NCBI RefSeq assembly: GCF_963675165.1
Contig: NC_087390.1
Location: 2,494,001 to 2,558,000 of the forward strand
Direction: 5' to 3'
DNA length: 64,000 nucleotides
From: Halichondria panicea
Lineage: Eukaryota > Porifera > Demospongiae > Suberitida > Halichondriidae
Every line of letters starts with the position of its first letter. The first letter of the stretch is position 1. Of the stretch, positions 16,842 to 34,513 are shown piece after piece. Made by a program: the position numbers and the translations under genes. The notes under the pieces are model-generated. The model saw only the letters and a list, made by a program, of their open reading frames with translations. It ran no database searches and had not been told where the DNA came from.

Positions 16842-19100
16842 TCAATAATTCAAGTAGGCTCGGTAATTGTTTGAACGAGTCTTCTTCTTCTGGACTGCTT
16901 CAATCACAAGCTTTCGTTTGTATTCTCTCCACTTGATGGTTTGAATATAGCTCTTCAGTGCAGCTTGTCGTGTGGGATAGAACTCCATTGCTGCATTCTT
17001 CATACTCACCAACGTCTTCCAGCGGTCATAATTCTTAAACACCGTCTTGTTTACTTGGAGTATCTCCACTTTCATGTTTGAGATGACGCTCGTTCCCTCT
17101 CTCCCCTCCCCTACTCCGAAGTAGTCACCCGGTCGTAAGGTGCGTATAATCCACCATCTGATTACTCGTCGACTATCGCCACTGTTGATTGGTCGGTAGC
17201 CTGAGTGACGGTGATTGTGAGTACAGTCTGGTTTTGAGTCAGGAGATTGTGGTAGCTTTTCCTTGGTAATTAAATGAACTTGTGTACTGTTCTTAATGCT
17301 CTCAAGTAGATACACTTTTTCCGCCACAATACAAGTACCTTTGACAATGAAGAACACTTTATCGGGAGGTGAGCTTAAGTCTTTCAATATGAGGGTATCC
17401 GATGGATACTCGATAAGCACTGACCCTTGTATAGCAAAGCGCAGGTAGGTTGGATTCCATAAACAAAACAAATGGTGGTTCTTCAAATACTCCGTACGGG
17501 TATTCCATTCCCACTCATGATTTTTCCTCAACACTTCATCGTAATCTGGTTTGTCTATTTTCAAGAATTCGCAGTCCTCGTTACACACAATTGTTGCCCT
17601 CCTCCTGTCATTGTGAAGGAGTGCCAGTTCTCCAAAGCTGGCCCCCGCTCCTAGCTCACCGATAATCATGGTTTGCTTCTCTCCCGTCTTCTTGTCTTCC
17701 TCCTGCATTTCGACAACCACATTTCCGGAGAGAATAAAATAAAAATTAAATCCAATGTCCCCCTGTCTTATCACCACTTGCCTCCTCTTGAAGGACTCGT
17801 AGTAGAGCACTCTCGCTAGTTCCTTTCGGACGTGGATAGAGTAGCGATCGAAACACTTGAGACGGCTAGTAAACTGATGTATATACTTGAGCTCTTCATC
17901 TGTCCTATTGAAGGACGGTTGCATGAGGATAATCTTAGCTATCAGTGATAGTCCACCGTACGATTTCTGATTAAAGGCACCCAGATTGAAGGTAAGTCTT
18001 TGTGTCTCCTGATCGATTGCAGTTGGCATCATAGTCTTGAGATTTTTTTCAGCAGTTTGTAATCTCTTCTCCCATATTACCTTGTTCTTAACTTGAAATG
18101 CAAATCTCTTAAAGCGTAACTTGTGATTAACATTTTCTTCACTCGGTTCCTCCCTCAGCTCCGAAATGTGCTGTATAGATTTGTGGTGTTCAATTTTACT
18201 GCCAGATAGTGTACAGGTGTTGCTCTCTTCAGCCCCAATGGCACTGCCGTTCATCACCCTCTCTAGGATATGAGGAAACGGGTTTGCGATGCTGGAGCTA
18301 CGTCTGCTTGGGGTTTGCTGCATTCCAAATAATTCCTTTGAGGTCACACTATGCATGTGCCTTTCAAGGATGTGAGGGATCGGGTTTGGAAGGAGGCTTG
18401 AGTTACGTCTGCTTGAGGCTTGCTGCATTTCAGATAATTCCTTGCTGTTCATCAGCTGAGAGGTCACACTATGCCTGTGCCTCTCAAGGATGTGAGGGAT
18501 TGGGTTTGAAAGGAGGCTTGAGTTACGTCTGCTTGAGGCTTGCTGCATTTCAGATAATTCGTTGCTGTTTGTCGACTTAGAGGTCACACTATGCCTGTGC
18601 CTCTCAAGGATGTGAGGAATCGGGTTTGGAAGGCTGGAGTTACGTCTGCTTGAGGCTTGCTGCATTTTAGATAATTCGTTGCTGTTCGTCGACTTAGAGG
18701 TCACACTATGCCTGTGCCTCTCAAGGATGTGAGGGATCGGGTTTGAAAGGAGGCTTGAGTTACGTCTGCTTGAGGCTTGCTGCATTTCAGATAATTCCTT
18801 GCTGTTCATCAGCTGAGAGGTCACACTATGCCTGTGCCTCTCAAGGATGTGAGGGATCGGGTTTGGAATGAGGCTTGAGTTACGTCTGCTTGAGGCTTGC
18901 TGCATTTCAGACAATGCCTTGCTGTTCATCAGCTTAGAGGTCACACTATGCCTTTGCCTCTCAAGGATGTGAGGGATTGGGTTTGGAAGGCTGGAATTAC
19001 GTCTGCTTGGGGCTTGCTGCAGGCTAGACCCAGAATTTGCAATGGAGGGTGGTGGTCCAGTTGAGATGAAATTGGAAGGGTTGATTTCAGACGCAGCCAT
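16842..19100 (-). CDS. Two-CNB-domain protein with N-terminal RRNSS repeats (CNBD2-like)
   Basis: One uninterrupted exon encodes about 752 residues from the ATG at 19100 (MAASEINPSNF). Residues about 20-290 are seven copies of a 36-41-residue repeat. A basic helical linker follows, then a first cyclic-nucleotide-binding domain (VVIRQGDIGFNFYFILSGNV ... IGELGAGASFGELALLHNDR, RRRAT), which keeps the Glu and Arg of the phosphate-binding cassette. A second, diverged CNB-like domain (SVLIEYPSDTLILKD ... RPGDYFGVGEGREGTSV) follows, and the C-terminus is basic (KWREYKRKLVIEAVQKKK). This order resembles CNBD2-type proteins, for which a role in sperm is reported; the repeats are not part of that family as I know it. 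There is no kinase or channel domain. A single-exon gene among intron-rich neighbours may derive from retroposition or intron loss. Confidence 0.75.
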   Translation of the reverse strand: MAASEINPSNFISTGPPPSIANSGSSLQQAPSRRNSSLPNPIPHILERQRHSVTSKLMNSKALSEMQQASSRRNSSLIPNPIPHILERHRHSVTSQLMNSKELSEMQQASSRRNSSLLSNPIPHILERHRHSVTSKSTNSNELSKMQQASSRRNSSLPNPIPHILERHRHSVTSKSTNSNELSEMQQASSRRNSSLLSNPIPHILERHRHSVTSQLMNSKELSEMQQASSRRNSSLLPNPIPHILERHMHSVTSKELFGMQQTPSRRSSSIANPFPHILERVMNGSAIGAEESNTCTLSGSKIEHHKSIQHISELREEPSEENVNHKLRFKRFAFQVKNKVIWEKRLQTAEKNLKTMMPTAIDQETQRLTFNLGAFNQKSYGGLSLIAKIILMQPSFNRTDEELKYIHQFTSRLKCFDRYSIHVRKELARVLYYESFKRRQVVIRQGDIGFNFYFILSGNVVVEMQEEDKKTGEKQTMIIGELGAGASFGELALLHNDRRRATIVCNEDCEFLKIDKPDYDEVLRKNHEWEWNTRTEYLKNHHLFCLWNPTYLRFAIQGSVLIEYPSDTLILKDLSSPPDKVFFIVKGTCIVAEKVYLLESIKNSTQVHLITKEKLPQSPDSKPDCTHNHRHSGYRPINSGDSRRVIRWWIIRTLRPGDYFGVGEGREGTSVISNMKVEILQVNKTVFKNYDRWKTLVSMKNAAMEFYPTRQAALKSYIQTIKWREYKRKLVIEAVQKKKTRSNNYRAYLNY
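18240..19040 (-). repeat. Seven coding tandem repeats of about 108-123 bp
   Basis: In the minus frame each unit reads QQASSRRNSSL, a short hinge, NPIPHILERHRHSVTS, then a spacer such as NSKELSEM. Units differ by whole codons (LPN, LLSN, LLPN, LIPN; KLMNS or KSTNS), so the frame is preserved. The outer units are the most diverged (QQAPSRRNSS first, QQTPSRRSSS last), as expected for internal expansion. Confidence 0.95.
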
Positions 19101-19474
19101 CGAGATGCGCCCAGGCACTTCTCTCCAACTTAACTGTAGAGATTCTAAAATTAGCCCTATAGCTGGCAGCTAGAGTCTTTACCATGAAAGCGTACGTAGC
19201 CATAGAGATATATTTTTATACTCCAGCATCAAAACAACTCTTACATGAAAATAGCACAAAACTCAAAGACTAGATCTATAGTCTAGTATTGTAACAAACA
19301 GCAAAGATATTGGGAAAACTGGCACACAAAATCAGAGGCATCTACTAATCTAGCTAGCCATTTATTAATTTTTGTGTTCAAGATTGGGCTGTAGATATCA
19401 TTCCGCAGTCAAAACATTGTGAAACCTTCCGAGATATCAACACGAAGCAATAATTATAATCAAAGTCAGAGAAT

Positions 19475-22204
19475 TTAGTAGATACTTTCAAGTCCGATGA
19501 GGTCCACCTTGCATTTGAGGAACAAGGTATCATCCTTGACGTAGGAGACGTTGTCAAGGACAGAAACGAGGGCGAATGTGGGACAACCTGAGGCAACGTT
19601 CATCTCATTGCGTGGTCTCTGGAATGATGAGGAGGTTGGTTCAGGACGGAACGATTGGACAATGTCCCGCTGCTTGTTCTGGTCCACCAAGGTCAGATTG
19701 ACTGCCTGTCTGAACGGCCAGGGGAGGAGGGCATCGTATTCCCCTCGCATTAGGGTGATAAAGAATGATAAGTGGGTGCCCTTCCCAGAACCATCGCCAT
19801 TCATGTAGAGCCTTAGACAGAGCTTGTATCCATGGCGACTCGTATAAAATGGAGCAGAATACAGAGATATAGTTTTCCCACTTCTAGCTTCGTTTCTTCT
19901 TCGCAGTACTTCAGGAATCTTCCAAATGAATTTTCCATCGTAGGTTGTAGCTTGTACGGTTTGCAATGTTACACCCATTTCATTAGCGGCTTCTTGCAGA
20001 TGAAATACAGCTGGTTCCAATTTGTCTGTGATATTGTCTCCCATTGTTTTTAATTTTTCAGTTATATCCGCCACCGCTTGGCTTAAAGCTTTGTCCCTCT
20101 CAGTAGCAAGTTTCTCAGTGGTTGGTTGAGGCACGCAGCGAGCGAGTAGGGCACTAGTGTTCTTGAGCTCATCAACAGTCTTGCTCACACATCTTAGATG
20201 AAACACCACGCCCTTGGATTCGTGTTCCTGGAGTTGCTTGGAAGTACCCTGCAGAAATAAAGAATTAAATGGAAAAATAGAAAATCACCAAAGAAAAGGC
20301 TGTGTTGGATTCAAGTGCATGTAGCTAATTTCGACGTACAAAACATTCAATCTCAACAATTTGGTAGAGATTTAAGATTACGCTTAGATGAAGATGCTAG
20401 ACAAGCAAAATTTATTAAACTGAAGGCTATATACAGGTACGTCAATGGCATAGTGATACTGGTATGCTTATAGTATTCATACAAACGAATAGTAATTTAA
20501 TAGGGGAAATAACCAGGGGCTGCACAGACCTTAAATGTGCAATTAGCAACAGTGCACGTAAATGATTGTAAGCGACATTCCTTCTGTAAGTGCTCGCTCA
20601 TCTGTAACAATAAAACAATAGCTAGTACATGCATATATTGAGAAAATTTGACACACAAAAGTGTAAAAAACCACTTAAAATCTGAATCTGCATCTTACCA
20701 TTCCCCTGGCAACTTTGACTCCACATTTGTTGCCACACTCGACCGCAGATGCAAGACAGTCCCTGTCAATATGTGCCTGTACGTGTGGTAGGTAGCTTAG
20801 CAGTGATACCGTACCACATTGGCATACCGTAGACATACGTTCCTGTATGTTTCTTTACAACACACACAGAAATTCAATTTAGTCAATAGGATTATTTTCC
20901 ACACAAATTAACCCAAATTCAATATAGTGTTAATACTAATGATTTAAGTCTACTGTTACTATTATAGAGCTACATACCTACCTGTATATTGCCTCTGGCC
21001 ATTGAAATCCCACACAGATGACACGACACTTGCTGGTAGTAGCACTGCTGTCTATGGACCTCCACTTGCTCTCGGGGCAACATTACCGAGCAACCACTGT
21101 TCGGACACTTCACCATCCCAAACTTGCAATCCCCCTCGTGGCTCTAAAAGTGGTTGAGGTAGAATGATATTAAGGAAATAAAACGGAAAAGAAATAAACA
21201 CAGCTTTGTATAAGAGCAAACTGGGTGGTTACCAAAGCTGCAGTCAGGGTGACTAATGACATTTTAAACAGCTCTTTAATTATACCACACCTATGCTCAG
21301 CAATAGGGTGTGAAGTTGGTGTGCAACTTCACACCTTATGACACTGCACTATAGATAATCTATAATTTCCTCTACCTCAAGGTTCTTACAGAGGCCCTCC
21401 CAGGGACAGTCTTTGTTGGAGCATTTCGCAGTCACGTTGGCAGCTTCTACTTCAACGGCTTTGTCTCGAAAACTCTGTTACAACATTTAATATAAAAAGG
21501 AGAGTTCACAATTACTGCTACATAACTAATCTATGTAAGACATTTGACGCACAATTATTAGCTAGCATAGCCAATTAGCAAAATTGAAGCATGAATTTGT
21601 GTATACAAAGTACGTTACCATTTTTGCAACAAGAAAACGAGCTACCGTTTTTCATCTAATTACAGCGCCAAATAAATTATTGCTGGGGCTTAGGTAGAAA
21701 TTATAATGCGCCCTTAAATCGAGGCTATAATTATGTAAAATTGATCTATGATATATATAACCGCACGCCTCGTAGAGCTAGTAGTATAATATTGCTCAGC
21801 CCCAAACTAGAATTATTTTTTCTTGTTCTATTTCAGTGTGTACCACTGAAAAATCATAATTAAGTCTTTGTGGTGCGCTGTAACTAGAAGATGGTTGCTA
21901 GCGCTATCAAGTAAATCAGCTAGATCTACGATCAGCAGCTTTATACTAAAAACATGCCTCAGGTAGAATTATCATTTCATGGCACACTGGACACAGTATC
22001 TCTCTTTCCCCTTTCTCCCTGCACAAATTACAAAAGCACATGCATTTTATGATAGTGGGTGGTACATGGTATACTAGGCAAGCCCACGTACCTCTCAGTG
22101 AAACAGGCTCCACAGAGCCTGTCCCCACACGTTGCCTGCCTTGGGTTGGTACCACTGATGAGATACTTAGAGCAGAAGATGCAGCGAATATTAGTTCCAC
22201 TCAT
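19475..22204 (-). CDS. TRAF-like protein: RING, TRAF zinc fingers, coiled coil, MATH
   Basis: The start ATG is at 22204. Exon 1 encodes CIFCSKYLISG and CGDRLCGACFTER, a RING half. The next exon gives REILCPVCHEM. Later exons encode KCSNKDCPWEGLCKNLE, CKFGMVKCPNSGCSVMLPRE with CHLCGISMARG, CQCGTVSLLSYLPHVQAHI with CGNKCGVKVARG, and ECRLQSFTCTVANCTFK: serial TRAF zinc fingers. The last exon (20250-19475) holds a coiled coil and a complete MATH/TRAF-C domain (TYDGKFIWKIPEV, SLYSAPFYTSRHGYKLCLRL, YDALLPWPF, NVSYVKDDTLFLKCKV). TRAFs join receptors to ubiquitin signalling. The donor after the second RING exon is uncertain (a GTATAA at about 21943). The gene is a close relative of the chimeric gene at 4306 and of the broken copy at 1-860. 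Confidence 0.82.
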
Positions 22205-22565
22205 TGCATGATATGCAGAGGGTAGGCTTTTCTCTCAAAGAGCTAGAGAACATCAAATCACTGTAAACTATCTAACCACCACATCTATTCTGCGCTTGCG
22301 CGCATCCGGTATTCATTAGTTGTTATGCCACCCACACCCACACCTGCACCAGACAAAAATAGTAAATAAGTAGAAAACACAATAATAATTATAGACTAGA
22401 TCTAGTATCGTGCATAAACTGTCTTATAGATCTATACTATAAGTTATAATTATAGACGTAGATCTAGCACTTGTCTATAGATGGTCAAAATGCTATATAG
22501 TAAACACGACATACTTGATTCTTGACTGCAGCGTCACTATAAGAAAGCTTTAGCTCGTGGGCCTT

Positions 22566-22700
22566 GGTTTGTGATTAGTGAGGGGGTGCTCAGCACAATA
22601 GCAGCAGAACCGCCTATACCGTTCGGTGAATAATGTTTTTGACTGAATGGTACTTGCTCTGGAGGCTCGGTCACATTGTAGTGCACCGAGGTACACTACA
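22566..22700 (-). pseudogene. Fragment copied from the caspase linker exon
   Basis: About 135 bases match 25905-26040, the 3' part of the linker exon of the caspase gene at 24727-29080, with about 80-85% identity by eye. The frame is broken. It marks a past local duplication of the caspase gene. Confidence 0.75.
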
Positions 22701-23399
22701 TCATAATTATTGATAGGTCAGGGTGTTTGAGAGAAAGGGGTTTCGTGTACACTTTGTGCGTTAGTTTGAGATCACCACTTCTTAGAGGCTTTCAATGTCT
22801 TGGCTAGTTCACTGTAAACAAAGTTTATATGGATTTTTAGTAACCTCAGTAAAATTTGAAACAGGTATTTCACTACCTTTTTTTTTACAGTGTTCCACTG
22901 TCTGTTTCTGTAACAATTTTAGATAAGTTCTTCAGCTTTTCCGTATCCAATCGTGTGATGAGCATTTCCCTGAGGCACTCTGTTCGGCAATTTGCCTTGA
23001 GAATAATCATTATTATGATGACAGACTGAGACGCAGAGCCAGACCAATATAGTACGTACCACCACTTGTTCAAGGCAGGGTATAGAGGTTGTCCAGCAGC
23101 TCAGATGTGTTGTTCGGTTGTATAGGACTGTTTCTTTTGAGGACATGACTGCTTCGAAGTTGAAGGCCTAGGTGCATGCAAATCGTGCAACGTTTGGTGT
23201 TGCGAGGGGGGTAGTTGACACTTGTCTTTGTTTGGCAGTTGATCTCGTGCTCATTGACTTGCCTATATAAAGTTGGATCATAAACAATCTGTACAATGCT
23301 GTAGATTTATTTGTATAGCAGCTGTGGTTGACTCACGAAGACTATAATTATACACTTCCCTTATCAGTACGAAAAGGTTACTTCACCAAAGAACTTAAT

Positions 23400-24590
23400 A
23401 ACTTCTATACTGGTTTTTGTCCAGAAGCAAGTGAATCCACAAAGGATAAGGCAATCTTCTGGACTGTTTCCTCCCTGCCTTGCAGTGCGAGCAAGAATGG
23501 TTGCCAGAGGTCCATGCATAAGGTCCTCCTCTGTGACACAGTCCATGCAATACATATGCAAGCAAGGGACTCTCCCATGCAGCTTTGTTTAGATCATGGT
23601 ACACACTCATGCAGAGTCACTGACTCAAAGAGAAAAGCTCATAAATAGTAAGCACTGACCCTCATCATAGTCTCGTGGACCAGCCAATATATTCAGGGTC
23701 TGGGTCCGCGAGACTACCCTCATCATATCAGTGAGTAATCTCACTGTATGAAAACAAGTATGGCATAAAAGACACCCTCATATAAGATTAGAAAGCACCT
23801 CAATGTTTGAAAACACATCCTCATTGAAAATTTTGCAGTCACCCTAATTTGACCTAATAATTATCACATCATACATTTGGGGCATCTTCGGACTGTGTTC
23901 CCTGCCTTGCAATGCAAGCAAGACACACATGCAGCATGGTTGCAAGAGGTAGTGGTTGCTTCCACGTCTTTGCCACAGTCCTCATGGCAATAGATAATGG
24001 TTGGGTTTGCCCGGTAGCAGACAATGAGCAAGTCATCACCCAGAACTTGGAGTTGAGCGGATGACCACAACTCAACTCAAACGAAGACTCTTGAGGAGAG
24101 AGACCAACTCTTTCAATGACAATGAGAATGGAAGGACTGCCATTTGCGAAACAACAACAAAATACTTTGCTATAAAAGACAAAAAAAATACATATACACT
24201 TCGCAGGGGAAACAATGGTTCGTTTGTGAGTCTATATACATTTGTACAGCACGCAAGATGATAGTCTAAGGAAGGGTATACACAGTATAATTTGAAGTAA
24301 GAGATCAACTGAGGAATCATCTTTGTTTGCCGGCAGAATTGATCATGAACATGATATGCTTCAGTTATCACAATGCATTATGGAATGTTAACATAATTAT
24401 TTAGTGCATGGGGGGGGGGGGGGGGGGGGAGTGGTGGTTCTAGCATGCAGGTATCAATCAGGCTCCATACAGAATCTGTCCCCAAACGTTGCCTGCCTTC
24501 AGGCTTGGGTTGGGAGATACAGTTCCCAATGAAGGATAAGATTTGAGGGTAGGTTTCGATCAGTGTGGGTGAACCACCAACAATTAACAT
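23400..24590 (-). pseudogene. Remnants of RING-type zinc-finger exons
   Basis: Three minus-strand pieces resemble RING halves. Near 24450-24560 is a degenerate relative of the first TRAF RING exon (compare AGGCAGGCAACGTTTGGGGA with AGGCAGGCAACGTGTGGGGA of the intact gene). At 23870-24070 an ORF contains CNHAACVSCLHCKAG and RRCPKCM. At 23400-23600 a frame-broken paralogue of the latter shares the GCAAGGCAGGG core. No joined reading frame is visible, so these are treated as decayed duplicates. Confidence 0.5.
23668..23716. mobile_element. 49-bp mini-hairpin element with perfect 9-bp TSD
   Basis: TAGTCTCGTGGACCA and its partial complement TGGGTCCGCGAGACTA bound a 49-bp hairpin. CCCTCATCA repeats exactly at 23659-23667 and 23717-23725. 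The terminal bases match the 719-bp element at 4837. Confidence 0.88.
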
Positions 24591-24726
24591 AACACATAAT
24601 CATGAATATTAATAAAATACCATCTAATGAAACATAATTATAAATTCACGCACTACATGTATATAAAATATACAACATATAATCTATACCTGCATCAGTT
24701 CTGCACTCGTTAAGAACTCAAAAGTG

Positions 24727-27700
24727 TCAGAAGAAAACTTGAGCTCGAAGTCTAGTGGTTGTTTCGGGAGCTTGCTTGAAATACAAGTGACTATAATCAG
24801 TGCCCACCTTACAGCGGACCTTGGTCATGATGGCCTCCAGCGATAAGACACTGCTGTACATACACAATGCTTTACAAAGCTCCGATATATACCACGATCC
24901 GTGTTGCAAATCCCTATAGGCAACATGACCGGGTGGAGTAGCATAAGCAAATATGAAATCGGCTACATCCGGAATCACACCATCAGCTTTAATCTGTTCG
25001 TTTTGTGTGATTTCCGGGAAGGAACGAAGAATAAATTTTCCGAGAATACTCCCCTCTGGATTTTGCCCGCTTGGACCATCACAGTCAATATCTTCACGTT
25101 CAACATCTACTGAGTTGTCGTTACCTCCGTCAGTTGCCACCATGAAACATTGCGTAGGCCCTCTGCACGCCTGGATAAAGAACATTTTGGGTTTACCTCT
25201 CAGACCAGGACAGTTACGAGCACGAAGATACTGAGTGAGTTCATAAATATCAACAGGCTGGCTGTCTGAGCCTATAAGGTTGCCATTGTCACCATGAGTT
25301 AGTATGCAACACACGAAGCTGTCGTAGTTCGAATGCTCTCTTTCTTGAATGTTGGCAAAAAGGGTACACATTTGGGCCTTGGTGAGGTCGTGGTAGGCCT
25401 CAACATTGAAGCCAAGATAACGAAATGTCATGGTGAGGTTTCGTTCATCCAACTTTGTGCCTTTTCGAGTATCGTGTTTCTTAAAATTTTCATTATTGAT
25501 GATCACTGCCAAACCATGGGGCTGTTTTTCCATTGAATACTTTTCTTCGTGAATCGACATTGGGTTTTCTCCCAGGAGAGGTGAAACGAGACCAAAACTG
25601 AGGCGCACACTTTTGTGCTTGACTTCTCCTCGTATACATGCTCCACAGCAATCAAAATGAAGTTTTTCACCATCGGCCATTGTTCTAACGGTTTTTTGGA
25701 CATGTTCGCTGTAGCTCAATGGTTGTGCATCTGTAGGGATAGGAAAAGGTTCAATAATCTGTAGTCTATAGCTTTAACAAATCATAATAAAGATTGTACC
25801 TTGTGTTTCCTGGTGGTGAGTAGAAGAAGGCTCCACTGGAAACTGGGTCTGCTGGACTTCCTGTTGATCCTGAGAATCTTCGAGCGATTCGGGCGAGCAT
25901 TGATTTGTGGTTAGTGAGGGGGTGCTCTGCACAATAGCGGAAGAACCGCCTATTTGGTTTGGTGAGTAATGTTCTTGACTGAATGGTACTTGCTCTGGAG
26001 CCTCGGTCACACTGGAGCGCATTGAGGTACACTGTTCAGGTTCTTCGATGTTAGCAGCTGGAATCAGTTGGGGCATGTTTTCTTTGAGGTCTTTCTTGAG
26101 ATCGTGCTTGATGGGTGAGGCACTAGCCATGATATTTTGTGGGGGGGAGGCATGTGGAGGTTGCTGCCGAGCTGTGCTTTGTTTAGGACTTCCTTGGATG
26201 GTGGACGGAAGTATCCTTAAATCCTCGGGCTTATTTGGCAATACCAAAGAGTTATTTTCCAACCTGTCTACAGTTTTGTGATATGTAACAGGAGGCCCAT
26301 TCTCCGCCTTGTACATTCCTCCCTGAGTTTGATGAATGGCAAAACTCGTGTATCCTTCTTCAGAACTTGCACTTGCAACAGCTGGTGGCTTGGTCGCGAC
26401 ATATTCATTTGTATCTTCGGGAATAACTCGTCGATTTGCTTCAGTTAGAATTGGTAGTCTCTCACAATCACGGTCCATACTTTGATCACTCCACTCAGTA
26501 TCAGTCATGCTTGTATTTAAATGGGGGTTCCGAATGATATTCGGTGGACTTTCACCAGGAATAGCTGGCAACACGTCTCCACTCGCATTTGGGGGGTAAA
26601 CAGGAGCACTAGAATATTTCCCATGGGTTGCACGGTATCGATCGTCGACATGAACATGCTCTCTGGGGGGGTTATCTGTCGGTAGTGACAAATTGCCTTG
26701 GAACTCACTAGCATACGTGCTCAGTGATGATTGTGGAGTTGTGGCACTTGTAGTTTCGTCGTCGTATCCATCTTGTTGATATTTCGTCGAACTGTAGACA
26801 TCACGATTTTCTCTTGCACCAAGATGTCCATGTTCAGCACCCATGACAGGGAGATTAGGAGAAGGAAAGGGAACTGTGTTTGAGGGGTTGCTGAAGATCG
26901 AGGACTTGAGACCACTAACACTACTTGTCGAGACATCATCATCGAAGCTACTGTACTCGCTGAGTGTAGAGCTACCCACGCTTGTTTGGGTACCGAGTGA
27001 GGAATTCATTGCTGTGGCGAGAGATTCGTTATCTCTAGATAATGGTTGCTGATTGGGGTCTTGTGGTACTTTTGGTTGTTGATTGTGGTTTTGTGGAGGA
27101 GTACCACTTTTTAGTTGGCGCTGTCCTCGTTGCTGTTCCAACACATTTGCACCACGCTGGCCAACAAAAGCATCTTGCTGTTGCTCATTTAAAATTTCGT
27201 GTCGTTTGTCAGCTTGAATAAACTTTTGCTGATTGATTGTCTGAGGGATAGCGGTCTTAGGGGTTATTGGAATTCCAACACTCATTTCAGACATTTTGCT
27301 AGCAATGTGAAATACAGCAGGGTCATTATGCGATTGTTCATACTGCTGATCTCTTCTGGGTTCATATGCCGCTCCACGAATTGGTGTCACTTCTGTTTCA
27401 CGGTTTGTAGGGCCACGTGAAGCTAGTGGAACAGTTCCTTGAGTATTTGGAGTACTAGTGGGTTGTTGATGTTCCACATTTGGGGATCTTTGAGAGGAAA
27501 GTGGACCCCAAACACGACGTGAAGAAGGCGGGCTCTGATCAGGAGTACTTTCAGTAGTTACAGAATCGGGTATATCCATATTCCGGGGAGTATTGAGGCC
27601 AACAATCCTAGAACGTCCTCCAGGTATGTTTTCTTGGTAGTTCTCGACAGTAGTAAAAGTTTGAGATAGTTGCTGACTTGCTGCAATCGTTGGTTTCGAT

Positions 27701-29080
27701 TGATTTTGGGTGAAGCCCTCAGATCGTGTCAGTTGTGGAGAGTAGTAGGCACCGGCCATTGTTGATGGCTGCTGGTTTGGAACTCCAGCTAGATCCATGT
27801 TGTGAAGCCGGGTAGAATAGCCAGTAATCATCTCCGTACGAGGGGTTTTCTTGCCTTGGTGTGATTGAGATTCACCTTGATGAGGCTGCTGATAATCATC
27901 TTGCATTCGTCCGTGCTGTCTATGTGAGCTCGCATGAGGTACGGGAGGTTGGGTTCCGAGGTTGGGCTGCGGTGGTACACGAGTAGCCATTTTCTGATAA
28001 TGTGTGTAGCATGGGTCACGTTGTTGTGCTTGATGATCGTACTGTGGATGAGGTTGTGGATTGTGTGAATGGTCATGCCAGGAAGTTGGGGGATTTTCAA
28101 TACTTCCTGCTGGCTCATTAATAGGAGCTAAACATCTTCTTTGCACGTTTTTACGATCAGAGGGGTTCGGATAGTATCGTTGCTGAGGAGGTCTTTGAAA
28201 ATTGCTAGGAACTGGGGTGTGGTGTGGCTGGGAATCAGTATATAGTGGAAGATTCTGATACACGTTTTGCTGCAATGGTGTAGGAGCAGTCGAATGATGC
28301 GAATGGTCGTGTGGATGATTACAGGGGGGTGCAGCTGGGGTTGGGGGTGCGGAACAACGACGTTGCGGATCGTGTAAACTGCGAGCCACTTCCTCTTGAT
28401 TTCTCTTCATAGTAACGTCCACGAACGATCTTGACGATTCTTCAGTGGAAGGTATTTTTTTTGAGGTCCCCACTGTGAGGAAAAAAGTTAAAATTAACAC
28501 CAAGACAAAACCAAAAACATTAGTTAATAGGCATGCATTATCACCATGGTGATAATAGACATTGTCAGGAGCGCAGGATGGATACAAGCAGTTAACATAC
28601 ACTTACATCCATGATTTGCAGCAATTTTCTTAGCAAGCCTATGGTTGTTACCCCCCATGGAATTGCTGACAGCAGCGATAATGTTCCTCCAAGTGGGGTG
28701 TCCAAATTTATCGGTGTCATGGTTCCCCAGCACGTACTCGTCCAAAACCGCCTGCAAGCCTTGCCTCTGCTTGTACCTGTAATTGTCCTGTAGCTGTTTC
28801 ATCATTCCACGCGCAATACCGAGAGCACATCCAAACAAAAAAAACTCTGAGGCTATGCCATCAAGTTCGCTGGCAGCACTTACAACATCATCTTCATCTG
28901 TTTGTTGCATGTGCGTGTGTTGGGAGCAATGGGGGGGGGGGGGGGGGGGGAGGGGGGTAAACATCACTCTCGGCTATATAAAAAGCAGTGAGCCCTACGT
29001 ACGTACGTACCTAGAATACTGTCATCCACCTTCAACAAATCTATGTCCTTGACTCGGTCCTTATTATTTTTCTTGCTCAT
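24727..29080 (-). CDS. Death-domain caspase with long disordered linker (caspase A)
   Basis: Four exons (29080-29011, 28897-28607, 28472-25800, 25730-24727) join in phase to 1345 residues. Residues about 25-118 form a death domain (FFLFGCALGIARGMMKQL, PTWRNIIAAVSNSMGGNNHR, LAKKIAANH). Residues 121-1011 are a Gln/Pro/Ser/His-rich linker without a known fold. The last exon is a full caspase: HGLAVIINNENFKKHDTRKG with the S1 Arg, CCILTHGDNG with the catalytic His, FFIQACRGPT with the catalytic Cys, an acidic inter-subunit loop (VEREDIDCDG), and a p10 part (VAYRDLQHGSWYISELCKAL). Caspases cleave after Asp in apoptosis or inflammation, and a death-domain prodomain implies activation by proximity. 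The 890-residue linker is far longer than usual. ATG at 29080 (MSKKNNKDRV). Confidence 0.9.
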
Positions 29081-29583
29081 CTTGATCTTCAAAAGACCAA
29101 CGTTTATAGTAGAGAAGAGAGTGCTTGATGGCACAGGAGGAGCTACATGAAGCTAGCTAACTGGTCTACTGAAGCGCTACGTTATTCAATAATCATAATT
29201 TATTATGCATATGCAACAACCCATGTTTGGTATACGGTAGACTCTATAATTGTGTTTGGGTAACCCCCCTCCCCCCTAAAACATAATCAGCTGACTACAC
29301 GTATCTAGGGCCAAGGGGTAATTGATCCAAAACACTAACATACGTACTGTACATGTCAGTGTTTATAATCAGTTGACCTACATGTATATAAGTCGTTACA
29401 AAATAGATCAACGTACTATAGCTAAATGTAACAAATTGTATCAGCCAAAAAACAAAGTGCATCATACAAAACATATAAAGTGACTATTATAATTGTGTAC
29501 TAGAGTCTACTCTACAAAAACGATCTACAGAAACACACAAATCTTATAAGTTCACAAACTACACTCTATAAAATTACATAAGT
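29081..29583. other. Intergenic gap between caspase A start and caspase B stop
   Basis: 503 bases that should hold the caspase A promoter and the caspase B 3' UTR. The sequence is AT-rich with short ACATGTA palindromes. I see no gene or element in it. Confidence 0.4.

Positions 29584-34513
<4,930 letters not shown>

Noticed and set aside
18209-18580. Plus-strand repeat ORF rich in Cys and Tyr
   Set aside because: Antisense shadow of the RRNSS repeats in the CNB gene.
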